A stretch of 24,525 nucleotides of DNA. It comes from JBBARC01 sp040400005 (GTDB taxonomy: Bacteria > Pseudomonadota > Alphaproteobacteria > Acetobacterales > Acetobacteraceae). This document shows, piece by piece, positions 16,507 through 24,056 of the stretch. Below the pieces are notes generated by a model. The model ran no database searches and was not told the origin of the DNA. It saw only the letters and a list, made by a program, of their open reading frames with translations. The DNA lies in assembly GCA_040400005.1 (NCBI GenBank), contig JBBARC010000050.1, positions 1 through 24,525 of the forward strand, read 5' to 3'. The position numbers were made by a program, and so were the translations under genes. The stretch's first letter is position 1. Each line of letters starts with the position of its first letter.

Positions 16507-17328
16507 CTACCTGTAGGTTTCATCAAAACGATAGCCGTACATACGCATTTCTTCGCCGCAGATAGTTTCAAAAATAGTCTTTTGCTCCGTGCTCCACCCC
16601 GTGCCATCCAGGCTCAGCCGCCGGGCGGCGCTGCCGCTATCGGTTTGCTGTGGGCGATCGTTGCGTAGAGTCGCAATCATCCGCGGATATACACCATCCG
16701 GCAACTTTAGAAATGCTCCCAAGCGATCCACTGCCGCCACCGGATCTTCAATTAAATCCTGCTGATCAATCTCAATACCATGAAGCCCAGGCCGGTCGCG
16801 CATCGCCCGCCAGGTTGCCATATTCGCCACCCAATCGCGGCAGTGATATTCAAAATTATGCCCAGGAAATTTCTTCAACCGCGAAACAATATTCTCAATC
16901 GCGCGCCGCTTGGCAAACACAAATCGCGCCGCCGGCCACAGCAGCATAAGATCAGGAATAGCTTCCATAATCTGTGGATTTCCGGTTTTATCAAGCCATG
17001 GATCGCGCGGATTAAGCGCCTCAACGTGGCGCTTGAGTACGGCGAACAGATCGCGTTTAAGTCCCGCTTTATCAATGCAAGCAGCCATCACTTTTTCATT
17101 TTTTTGGCCAAACGTATTAAAATGCCGATCCAAAAAAATATCAAACGTTCGCAACAACGAAAGAAAATTGCCCTCGCGAAAACCTTGATATCCACCAGCA
17201 AATAACGTGCTGACCAAAATACTCGTGCCAGATCGCGGCGACCCGACAATAAAGACCGGCGATCCGATCCCGTCCCCAGTATCATCGGCAGAAAACTGCA
17301 CCGCCATCGTGGCACTCACCTCACTCAT
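16507..17328 (-). CDS. Sulfotransferase family protein
   Basis: A 273-residue protein. VFIVGSPRSGTSILVSTLFA (GSPRSGTS at residues 29-36) is the 5'-phosphosulfate-binding loop of PAPS-dependent sulfotransferases. RFVFAKRRAIENIVSRLKKF matches the 3'-phosphate-binding region with its Arg and Ser. Family members sulfate glycans, lipids or proteins; beside glycosyltransferases, a surface glycan is the likely acceptor. AGCGGGCAG lies before ATG 17328. The 86-bp gap to the GT4 gene upstream suggests a shared transcript. Confidence 0.85.
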   Translation of the reverse strand: MSEVSATMAVQFSADDTGDGIGSPVFIVGSPRSGTSILVSTLFAGGYQGFREGNFLSLLRTFDIFLDRHFNTFGQKNEKVMAACIDKAGLKRDLFAVLKRHVEALNPRDPWLDKTGNPQIMEAIPDLMLLWPAARFVFAKRRAIENIVSRLKKFPGHNFEYHCRDWVANMATWRAMRDRPGLHGIEIDQQDLIEDPVAAVDRLGAFLKLPDGVYPRMIATLRNDRPQQTDSGSAARRLSLDGTGWSTEQKTIFETICGEEMRMYGYRFDETYR

Positions 17329-17396
17329 CTGCCCGCTTTCTTAGTCAACAGGAAACCCTTTTTTCTACCCGAACACCGATTACACAATCACGCATA

Positions 17397-17414
17397 CCGC
17401 CACCGTCGTGGCGG
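17397..17414. terminator. Hairpin directly after the GT4 stop codon
   Basis: Stem CCGCCAC / GTGGCGG (7 bp) with loop CGTC, abutting the GT4 stop. No T run follows on the minus strand, so it probably attenuates or stabilises the transcript and is a weak terminator candidate. Confidence 0.4.
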
Positions 17415-18776
17415 CTAGGGCGAAACTGCCAAACTGGCACTATCGCCACCACCATACACCGCCAAATACCCGTCCACCATCACATCCCGGCTAGGCGGCG
17501 CCGGCAGTGCCGCACTCAACCTATCCCACAGCCCATCTTCCCCGCACGCTCGCCTCATCGTATCGGCAAGTGCCCGATGATCGCCCATCTGGAAATTCAG
17601 CGCAAACATATCATGCACATTACGTTCCGCCATGCCGCCAACATTGGAACAAATCACCGGCCGGCCAAACATCCACGCTTCCGATATCACCAGCCCAAAA
17701 CTTTCCCACCACACCGATGGCACCACACACCAATCCACCCGCGCCATGCGGCTTTGCAACTGGTCCACGTGGTACGATCCGTTATTGACCACAATGCGCT
17801 GGTCCAGCGGCCGTTCTGCTTCGGCTTGCAAAAACCCTTCAACCTCATTGCGCACGGCTTCACTGGCGTAGCGTAAATTATCGCCGTTTAATTCCACGGC
17901 GAAATCGGTAAACGCTTCCGCCCGCAACAAAGCAACGGCGCGCAGCAATATCTGCACGCCTTTGACATCGACAAACTGGCCAAAAAAACCAAACCGGTTG
18001 CGCGCCTGGCTTGCCGGCGGCAGTTTTTTGCCAGCCGCATAATCGCGCTGCCCATTGGTCACCCAGGTGATTTTTTCAGGCGCAATGCCCCAGCGCACAA
18101 AATGATCAACCATAAACGCACCTGGGCAGGTAAACATATCAACATGGGCAAAATGGCTCAAAAACCACATTTTGCGCATCATGAATTGTTCGGGTGAACG
18201 TTCAGGGAAACACTGATAACAGCGTATCTGGCTGGCGGTAACGCACAAAGATTTATCGGTTTTGCGCACCATGTGCCCGTCGGCCGCGCAGATGCTCATA
18301 AATTCGTGAAAGGTAAACACAATGCGCGCCTGCGGCAGCACCCGGCGGATCAGGCTCAGCAGGTCAATCCCCAGGGTCAAAAAATGATGCACATGCACAA
18401 CATCGGGCGCAATTTCGCGCAAAAACTCGGCAAACGCCTCAATCAATAAGGGCTGCGATGTTTTATGCCACCAGTAATCATAATCGCGCGACAAAAACAG
18501 GTACTCGTTCGGCCGCCCGTCAAACCCGGTGATCCGTGCGCCCGGTTTGTACAATGCCGGATATTGCTGATCGATCGATGCCAGTAGCACCGGTTCAATA
18601 TCGTCGCGCGCTTTTAAACCTTCAAATAATTCATAAGCAATCTGCTGCGCCCCGCCACGCACCAATTCGGGGTGAAACAGGCTGATCACCAGCACTTTGG
18701 TTTTCTTAGCACCAGACGTCACCAGCGGCGCCGCCACCGGCGCCGGGCTTGTCTTGCTCATGCGTGCACTAACCAC
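17415..18776 (-). CDS. Glycosyltransferase family 4
   Basis: A 453-residue GT-B fold enzyme. The N-domain starts with KVLVISLFHPELVRGGAQQ (GGAQQ at residues 41-45), then DVVHVHHFLTLG. A Cys-rich stretch around CAADGH, CVTASQIRCYQC resembles a small metal-binding insert. The C-domain has RFGFFGQFVDVKG and the nucleotide-sugar motif ESFGLVISEA (358-367) followed by GRPVICSNVGG. It is retaining and probably cytoplasmic, building a surface polysaccharide; donor and acceptor are unknown. The GTG start at 18776 has TAGGAG six bases upstream and overlaps the GT2 stop by eight bases; ATG 18761 is the alternative. The overlap implies coupled translation with GT2. Confidence 0.9.
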   Translation of the reverse strand: MVSARMSKTSPAPVAAPLVTSGAKKTKVLVISLFHPELVRGGAQQIAYELFEGLKARDDIEPVLLASIDQQYPALYKPGARITGFDGRPNEYLFLSRDYDYWWHKTSQPLLIEAFAEFLREIAPDVVHVHHFLTLGIDLLSLIRRVLPQARIVFTFHEFMSICAADGHMVRKTDKSLCVTASQIRCYQCFPERSPEQFMMRKMWFLSHFAHVDMFTCPGAFMVDHFVRWGIAPEKITWVTNGQRDYAAGKKLPPASQARNRFGFFGQFVDVKGVQILLRAVALLRAEAFTDFAVELNGDNLRYASEAVRNEVEGFLQAEAERPLDQRIVVNNGSYHVDQLQSRMARVDWCVVPSVWWESFGLVISEAWMFGRPVICSNVGGMAERNVHDMFALNFQMGDHRALADTMRRACGEDGLWDRLSAALPAPPSRDVMVDGYLAVYGGGDSASLAVSP

Positions 18777-20490
18777 CGTCCGCTCCTACCAACGCATCCG
18801 GCGTGCGGCCCAGCATGTCGCGCCGCACTTGGTCTATCCAAGTGCGGGTGAAATGCCAGCGGTTAACCGACGTGCCGCCTTCATGCGCGCGCTTACGCAC
18901 CGATCCTTTGCTTTCCATATGCCACAACGGCAAATCATGCAGCCAGGAAGGTTTGCCGGCAGCAAAACTTTTCAGGCAAATATCGGCATCCTCGTAATGG
19001 CCAAACACATATTCTTCTGAAAAACCCCCCAGCTTTTCAAACCAATCCCGATCGGCCGAGATAAACGCACCGGTTACCGCCGGCACCGCACGTGATCCGC
19101 GGTAGCGCATGCTGTTGGGCGGCGATCCCTTGCCGTAATGTTCAACCCGCAACAGATCCTGGCTGATAATACCGTCGGGTTTTATCGATAGCCCGCGGTC
19201 GATATCGAAAAACATACCGCCATGCATCAACGACCCGTCATCGTAAAACAACGGCGCGCCAAACAACAAAGTTTCATCGGCGGGTTTACTGTCGATGATC
19301 GCATTGTGCACCACCGCCCAGTTACCATCGCGGGGAAACACATCGGGGTTTAAAATCAGCACCCGGTTGCTACGGGCATATTGCACCGCCACGTTATTGG
19401 CAGCACCAAAGCCTGCATTACCTGGCAAAAACACCAGCGTTGTGCTCATGCCATAAATTTGCGCGGCAATTTTGGCTTCGCGCTGCAAACCATCGGTCAG
19501 TTCCGGGCTGTTGCACACATACACCAGCTCGTAATCTTGGCAGTCGCGCCCGCTGGAAAACAAGGCGTGCTGAATAAAGAAAAACTCTAATTTGCCATAC
19601 AAACACACCACAATCGACGCTTTAAAGCGCCGGTTGCTCGGCCCGTGGCGTTCAACAAACGCGCCGGTAATAATTTGGCCCGACATCCGCGCGTTCAGTG
19701 CAATCAGCGCATCGCCGGCGCCCTGATCCAACTGCAAATACGATTCAATCGCCGGGTTGCCCAAATACTGCGCGCCGGCAAAATATTCAAATACCGTATC
19801 GCGCAACTGCGCATCATCAACGTAGCGCGGCGAAATTTTATACGCCAACGCCTGCGCGCCAACTGTGGCGGTTAGCGATACCGCCCGCCCGGCCCCCGGC
19901 GCGCACGTCACTAAGCACCAAAACCCCAACAAATAGCCGCCAGCGGTTAGGCCAATGGCGTTTTCGGCATCGGCCCTGCGGCAACGCGCAATGGCGCTGG
20001 TGGTAAACGCGCCACCGGTTTCGGTGTGCACGGTGATGGTTGTCAGGTGATCGGCGCGATCATCAAGCCAGCCAATCACCAGCGCTACCCCGCCGCTGCC
20101 CACAATCACACTATCGATGCCGCCTGCACTCGGCGCCACCCCCACGGCCGCCGCTTCCTGCCCGCGCAACGCACTAGCCGGGCCGGCCACTATGGCAACC
20201 GGCGCGGTGGCAGCCGCCGTGCGCAGCACGGCTTGGGCGGCCATGGCGCGCCGGTAATTCGGGCTTTCCAGCCGTTTTTCCTTGATCCCCAACTGGGTGT
20301 AATGGTCGTAGGCGGAACTGAACCGGCCATTTTGAATAACCGGCACCAGGCGCGGGAAAGCCAGCAGGTAAGCCGCCTCGTTAAACTCCAGCGGTTCTTG
20401 ATCGGCTGGTGCTTCGGGCAGCGCCCCGCCTTGTCGCCCGGCCTGTCCCCCGCCTTGTTCCATGCCCTGTTCGGGCTGATCGTCGGCCAT
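18769..20490 (-). CDS. Glycosyltransferase family 2 with extra N-terminal domains
   Basis: A 573-residue protein. After a Gln/Gly-rich leader, residues 36-73 (FNEAAYLLAFPRL to YTQLGIKEKR) form a small helical module that I know from other glycosyltransferases of this bacterial group. Residues about 100-285 form a middle region I do not recognise. The GT2 domain spans about 290-560: KASIVVCLYG at its start, GNAGFGAANN, LNPDVFP (380-386, the metal-binding acidic site) and GHYEDADICLK near 498, with the acidic ED. It is inverting and similar to rhamnosyl-type GT2 enzymes, but the sugar is unknown. I use ATG 20490 with GGGGTGG upstream rather than the longer frame to 20583. It is the first of two coupled glycosyltransferase genes. 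Confidence 0.87.
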   Translation of the reverse strand: MADDQPEQGMEQGGGQAGRQGGALPEAPADQEPLEFNEAAYLLAFPRLVPVIQNGRFSSAYDHYTQLGIKEKRLESPNYRRAMAAQAVLRTAAATAPVAIVAGPASALRGQEAAAVGVAPSAGGIDSVIVGSGGVALVIGWLDDRADHLTTITVHTETGGAFTTSAIARCRRADAENAIGLTAGGYLLGFWCLVTCAPGAGRAVSLTATVGAQALAYKISPRYVDDAQLRDTVFEYFAGAQYLGNPAIESYLQLDQGAGDALIALNARMSGQIITGAFVERHGPSNRRFKASIVVCLYGKLEFFFIQHALFSSGRDCQDYELVYVCNSPELTDGLQREAKIAAQIYGMSTTLVFLPGNAGFGAANNVAVQYARSNRVLILNPDVFPRDGNWAVVHNAIIDSKPADETLLFGAPLFYDDGSLMHGGMFFDIDRGLSIKPDGIISQDLLRVEHYGKGSPPNSMRYRGSRAVPAVTGAFISADRDWFEKLGGFSEEYVFGHYEDADICLKSFAAGKPSWLHDLPLWHMESKGSVRKRAHEGGTSVNRWHFTRTWIDQVRRDMLGRTPDALVGADGG

Positions 20491-20612
20491 CACCACCCCA
20501 AAACCTGTCGCGGCACTATGTTTGCCCAGGTGTTGGGCAGAACGCAAAGCCCGGCCGTCGCAAAACCACCCAGATGCGGTCAACTTCCGCCAAAACTGCC
20601 GATAAACCGATC

Positions 20613-21275
20613 CTACCCGCAGCCCGCAAGCCCGGCCAACCGCGCCGCCAGTCCCCCGCGCACCTGCTGCTTGAGCACCGCAAACCCCGGCAAAGCGGCT
20701 AAGCTCAGCGCGCGCGAAATGGCCGCCGCCGCCAACTGGTCCGGCGCCACCACATCATCAATCAGCCCGGCCGAGCGTAAATCAGCAACCCCCAGCATCA
20801 CCGCCGACAATGCCATCTGGCGCAGCAACGGCGCCGGAATGTCATGCTGAGCCACCGCTAGAGCCCCCGCCGGCAAAGCCAGGCCGGCGCGCGCTTCCAC
20901 CAACCCAAACCGATGATCTCCGTCCCCGGCAAGGCGCCAATCCGCACACAACATCAACGCAAAGCCGCTGCCCAAAGGATGGCCGTTAACCGCGGCCACC
21001 ACCGGCGCGCGCACCGCCAGCAAAGCGGCCATCACGCCGGTAATGGCCCGCACCATGTGCTGGCGCTGCGCCTGGGTGTAGCCGGCAAACGCGCGCGTAT
21101 CCCCGCCGGCGCAAAACGATCGCCCAGCACCGGTTATAATAAGGGGGGTATCGGGATCATGGGCGTCCAGCGCCGCTTGCAGATCGGCCAGGGCGGCAAG
21201 ATCAAGCGCATTAACCGGCGGGCGATCAAGGGTGAGGGTCGCGATGCCATGGGATGTTGATACGATTAACGACAC
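20613..21275 (-). CDS. Enoyl-CoA hydratase/isomerase (crotonase) family, short
   Basis: A 220-residue crotonase, shorter than the usual 255-265 because the C-terminal helical region is cut short. SFCAGGD and NGHPLGSGF form the two halves of the CoA-thioester oxyanion hole. The first catalytic Glu position is kept in FGLVEARAG. The second, expected about 20 residues later, appears to be Gln (RQMALS), so hydration of enoyl-CoA is doubtful; isomerase or another crotonase reaction is possible. The start is GTG 21275 with no good ribosome binding site. The tRNA-Pro fragment lies 21 bases upstream, so insertion there has replaced this gene's upstream sequence. Confidence 0.82.
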   Translation of the reverse strand: MSLIVSTSHGIATLTLDRPPVNALDLAALADLQAALDAHDPDTPLIITGAGRSFCAGGDTRAFAGYTQAQRQHMVRAITGVMAALLAVRAPVVAAVNGHPLGSGFALMLCADWRLAGDGDHRFGLVEARAGLALPAGALAVAQHDIPAPLLRQMALSAVMLGVADLRSAGLIDDVVAPDQLAAAAISRALSLAALPGFAVLKQQVRGGLAARLAGLAGCG

Positions 21276-21296
21276 GACCCAGTTGCGCCCAAAAAA

Positions 21297-21341
21297 TGGT
21301 CGGAGCGGCGGGATTCGAACCCACGACCCCCAGTCCCCCAG
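21297..21341 (-). repeat. Displaced 3' part of tRNA-Pro (candidate attachment site, distal copy)
   Basis: Forty-five bases identical to 23271-23315. They cover the encoded CCA, the 3' acceptor strand, the T arm, the variable loop and the anticodon 3' stem and loop of tRNA-Pro. The 5' half is missing, so this is not a tRNA gene. Such a copy is what tRNA-targeted integration leaves at the far end of an element. Confidence 0.93.
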
Positions 21342-21366
21342 TCCCCCAGTCCCCCAGTCCCCCAGT
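21327..21366. repeat. Five tandem 8-bp repeats CCCCCAGT in the tRNA fragment
   Basis: CCCCCAGT is repeated five times without error. The intact tRNA-Pro has essentially two copies here, because its anticodon arm reads ACTGGGGG twice with one end base changed. The displaced copy has therefore grown by slippage. Confidence 0.95.
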
Positions 21367-21567
21367 ATGAAGAATGTATTGAAGGGATATTGGCCCGTCG
21401 ATTTCTGTTGCTGAATTTGAAGGACTCTGGAGCATTTAGCGTCTGCGATGCCTGCCCGGCAAGCACCCTATGACGCCAAATCGTGGCCCATGCCGTTTGG
21501 GGAATGGTAGGGGATCGGCCAGGGGGCCAGGAGGAGTCCCCGGGAACTCGGTCGCTGAAGGCAAAAA

Positions 21568-22314
21568 TCAACCCTCAGCGGCCGGAAATTGCGGACAAAT
21601 CACCGAAAGCCAAGCTTCCATCGCTGATGTTGGCGCATCGGCGCTGCGAATATCATAAAGGCATTCTGCGCCTAGCTGCACCCGGCATACCGCAAACGCG
21701 CGGTCGGGTGCCCCGCTATTATCGACCAGAACCGCCGAATCCGCCATGATAACAGCCTCACGTATAGCACGCTGCGTGTTCGGAAAACGATTCCGTAATT
21801 TGCTTTCCGGAACGGCATGCCCGCCTTTAGAAACGCGTGATTGCACGCGCATGATGGAAAACTCGGCACTGGGCAGACCAACGAAAAAAAGCAGTACAAA
21901 ATACCCAGCCGATTGCAAATCCTTGATCAAATCCAGCTTTGATCCAACCGAGCCATCCGGGCGTTGTTTCCAATGTGAAAATACCGTTTCCATTGCGAAG
22001 GGCACGCGCATAGCCATTGCATGGCTGACAAATGATTGAACGCCCATTTGTGCTACCTTCATCCAGGTGGCATCCTGGTCACGCAACTCAGCGGCCCACC
22101 GGGCCAGAACTCCAGCGCGGTTCGCTTCTGGCAAAACGGACAGCATTATGCGATCTGCATTGATCAACGGCACTCGCAAATCGTCGGACAAATGGTCCTT
22201 CCACATCGTGGATTTTCCGGAACCATTATGCCCGGCCAGAACGATTCCCAGCGGCTTTGATGTGCTTGCCTGCGCCTCGCGAACGCGCGCGGTCGCGGCC
22301 GCGAGACTGATCAC
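21568..22314 (-). CDS. Zeta-toxin-like P-loop kinase
   Basis: A 248-residue protein. Walker A GHNGSGKST is at residues 28-36, with INADRI at 51-56, FAMETVFSH near 107-114, and RVSKGGHAVPESKLRNRF at 160-177, ending in VLVDNSG near 196. This pattern fits the zeta toxin family. Characterised members phosphorylate UDP-GlcNAc and so block peptidoglycan synthesis, but relatives have other or unknown substrates. Start GTG 22314 overlaps the preceding stop as GTGA, so it depends on translation of the upstream gene, as toxins in such pairs often do. The catalytic Lys34 is present, so it looks active. Confidence 0.83.
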   Translation of the reverse strand: MISLAAATARVREAQASTSKPLGIVLAGHNGSGKSTMWKDHLSDDLRVPLINADRIMLSVLPEANRAGVLARWAAELRDQDATWMKVAQMGVQSFVSHAMAMRVPFAMETVFSHWKQRPDGSVGSKLDLIKDLQSAGYFVLLFFVGLPSAEFSIMRVQSRVSKGGHAVPESKLRNRFPNTQRAIREAVIMADSAVLVDNSGAPDRAFAVCRVQLGAECLYDIRSADAPTSAMEAWLSVICPQFPAAEG

Positions 22315-22874
22315 CCGGTAACGACGAAAGTGGAATCTTCCACCACACCGACTTCCCGTTGGCCATTCAGCTCACGAACGATCTTACCGGGATAGTTTTC
22401 ATCAGCGTAATAAAGCGGCACCCCCTTGCGGCGCGAAATTCGCACACCGGGGTGCTGCACTGCACGCATCGCCGCATCGAGAACACGGGCGCTGTGCGCC
22501 AAATTTTCTTGTAGCTTGGTTGCCGAAAGCTGCGGTGCTACGATAGTGGCATCACCGAATCGCATCCGCTGCATGGTATGAGCATAGGTCGGATAATCCC
22601 GGTGTTGCTCCACTTCGAATACCGGCATGGCCCTGGCGGCTCTAGGCTTCACATTGCGCGTCTGCGGCGCCATCTCCACCACAACGTCAGCACCAAGCTG
22701 CTGGAGCAACTTAGCTTTTGCCGTCCGGCTCATTTTTCTAAAAGCGTGCAAGATTAAGCCTGTCGAAACCTTCTTTGCACGGTGCCCCGGCGATGCCTTA
22801 CCCGCCTGTTTGCTGAGATATTCAATGCGCGGGCGCCCGGGCTTGCCTAGAATTTTTTTTGGATACATGGCCAT
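22311..22874 (-). CDS. Unrecognised basic protein, candidate antitoxin to the zeta-like kinase
   Basis: A 187-residue protein I cannot assign to a family. The first 45 residues are strongly basic, with GRPR at 13-16, resembling an AT-hook, followed by HRAKK, suggesting DNA or RNA binding. The middle has VFEVEQHRDYPTYAHTMQRM and the C-terminal half contains GVPLYYADENYPGKIVREL. ATG 22874 has GGAG seven bases upstream. It precedes and overlaps the kinase gene, the usual antitoxin position, but it does not look like the small epsilon antitoxin. It might instead be an adaptor, substrate or regulator of the kinase. Confidence 0.75.
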   Translation of the reverse strand: MAMYPKKILGKPGRPRIEYLSKQAGKASPGHRAKKVSTGLILHAFRKMSRTAKAKLLQQLGADVVVEMAPQTRNVKPRAARAMPVFEVEQHRDYPTYAHTMQRMRFGDATIVAPQLSATKLQENLAHSARVLDAAMRAVQHPGVRISRRKGVPLYYADENYPGKIVRELNGQREVGVVEDSTFVVTG

Positions 22875-23270
22875 ACAGAAGCTCCGTCACCCATTGGACC
22901 AGTGTCTTACCACGAAATTTGTAACTCTCTAATCCATAGGACAGATAGAAAGAGTCGGTCCAGAGCAGATTAGCGCGGATCGCGCCACTGCCACAGAAAA
23001 TCCACAAGTTAGTGCAGCGGATGTCACGCCATGCAATGCGCCCGCCAACCTGGTCCAACCACTCAAAGCATCGCGGCCGGTAGCTTTGTTTGGCCTCCCC
23101 GGTCGTCCTACAAGTCGTATGCGTAGCGGATGTTGAGTGCCGCATCACAGGTGGTACGGCAGTAACCCCGGGATGCGTCCACGGCAGAATAGTGTGGGAA
23201 GCCATTCCAACCCGGCCAACGGTTAGCCGACAGAAAAGGAGCAATTCATAGACTTATCAAGTCATCAAGT
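22875..23270. other. About 400 bp without a convincing gene, inside the element
   Basis: The stretch between tRNA-Pro and the two-gene operon should contain the operon's promoter. A minus-strand frame of 140 codons (22822-23244) crosses it and overlaps the next gene by about 50 bases. Its Cys/Trp/Thr-rich product and lack of a ribosome binding site argue against a gene, though its second half (from about 23080 down) reads more protein-like and could be a decayed gene. ATCAAGT is repeated near 23256-23270, next to the tRNA end. Confidence 0.4.
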
Positions 23271-23315
23271 TGGTCGGAGCGGCGGGATTCGAACCCACGA
23301 CCCCCAGTCCCCCAG
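23271..23315 (-). repeat. Candidate attachment site within intact tRNA-Pro
   Basis: The proximal copy of the 45-bp direct repeat, ending where the match to 21297-21341 breaks (A here, T there). Left of it the two flanks are unrelated. Confidence 0.93.
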
Positions 23316-23347
23316 ACTGATGCGCTACCAGACTGCGCTACGCTCCG
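23271..23347 (-). tRNA. tRNA-Pro (anticodon GGG)
   Basis: A complete 77-nt cloverleaf including CCA. The acceptor stem is CGGAGCG / CGCTCCG, the D stem GCGC / GCGC, and the anticodon stem TCAGT / ACTGG with loop CTGGGGG, giving GGG at 34-36. The T arm is GTGGG-TTCGAAT-CCCGC. It reads CCC (and CCU by wobble). The merR gene lies 157 bases upstream, with a terminator hairpin between them. Confidence 0.96.
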
Positions 23348-23424
23348 ACACCGGCAGTCATCTAGCAGCCCAAACACCACCGCGCCAGTGCCCCCGGGCC
23401 GGGCGAAACAAGAAAGGCAAGGCC

Positions 23425-23448
23425 CTTCTTTTTCTGAAGAAAAAGAAG
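23425..23448. terminator. Hairpin terminator after merR, dispersed-repeat type
   Basis: Stem CTTCTTTTTC / GAAAAAGAAG (10 bp) with loop TGAA, followed by CAAAAAGACTTTTG. It is nearly the same as 10943-10964 with one extra base pair. It separates merR from tRNA-Pro. Confidence 0.75.
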
Positions 23449-23504
23449 CAAAAAGACTTTTGTAAATTGGTGCCGGAAACCGTGGCGGCTGAGTTGTCAC
23501 TCGC

Positions 23505-24056
23505 CTAAACTAGCAGCGCTCGCAAACCCTCAAGCTCTTCCAGCGTATAGGCCAAGGCCGCACGCAGCCGCTCGACCTCGGTTATCCGGCGCGGGGCGTA
23601 AGCGGCCGAAACCGCAACCGGTGCAACTAAGCTCGGCGCCTCCAGCACCAGCTCCGCCGGTACCGCAATTGGTTGTTCACGCTCCGCCTCGGCCGCCGCA
23701 CGCTCGGCATCAGTTGCTGGTGGAATGTCATCGGCCAAGCGCCCGCCGCCATCGCGCAGCAAACGCTGCACCCCCTTAATGGTGTAGCCTTGCGTGTATA
23801 ATAAATCGGCAATGCGGCGCAGCAAGGCAATGTCGTCCGGCCGGTAATAGCGCCGGCCGCCGCCACGCTTCAGCGGCTTTACCTGCGGAAATTTGGTCTC
23901 CCAAAACCGCAAAACATGTTGTGGTATGTGAAGTTCGTCCGCTACTTCACTGATTGTTCTAAACGCCCCGGCCGCCTTGCGTAACCGGGCCGCGCGCGGA
24001 TCACCCGCATCAGCCGTATCTGGGGTGTGGACGTCGTCCGCCTCCCCCACCCTCAT
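23505..24056 (-). CDS. MerR family transcriptional regulator
   Basis: A 183-residue protein. Residues about 34-105 form a MerR-type winged helix: FRTISEVADELHIPQHVLRF, then WETKFPQVKP, and RRYYRPDDIALLRRIADLLY. A proline/alanine-rich linker and a short C-terminal helix (VERLRAALAYTLEELEGL) for dimerisation follow. No Cys cluster for metal sensing is seen. This orphan-type MerR protein is found next to ihfA in many alphaproteobacteria, but its signal is unknown. ATG 24056 overlaps the ihfA stop as ATGA, so the two are coupled. Confidence 0.9.
   Translation of the reverse strand: MRVGEADDVHTPDTADAGDPRAARLRKAAGAFRTISEVADELHIPQHVLRFWETKFPQVKPLKRGGGRRYYRPDDIALLRRIADLLYTQGYTIKGVQRLLRDGGGRLADDIPPATDAERAAAEAEREQPIAVPAELVLEAPSLVAPVAVSAAYAPRRITEVERLRAALAYTLEELEGLRALLV

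Larger units (their letters stand above)
21297..23315. mobile_element. Small putative integrated element in tRNA-Pro, carrying a zeta-toxin-like operon
   Basis: Two perfect 45-bp direct repeats (21297-21341, 23271-23315), the second within intact tRNA-Pro, delimit a 1974-bp unit. Inside are a two-gene operon and about 400 bp without a clear gene. The tRNA stays whole because the element carries its own 3' end. No integrase, excisionase, replication gene or transposase is seen, so it is either a remnant of a larger island or a satellite moved by an integrase elsewhere. Confidence 0.7.

Noticed and set aside
21297..21366. Second tRNA-Pro gene
   Set aside because: Only the 3' part is present; there is no 5' acceptor strand or D arm.
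22822..23244. 140-codon minus-strand gene in the element
   Set aside because: It has no ribosome binding site, an atypical composition, and overlaps a gene with a clear start; kept only as a possible decayed gene.
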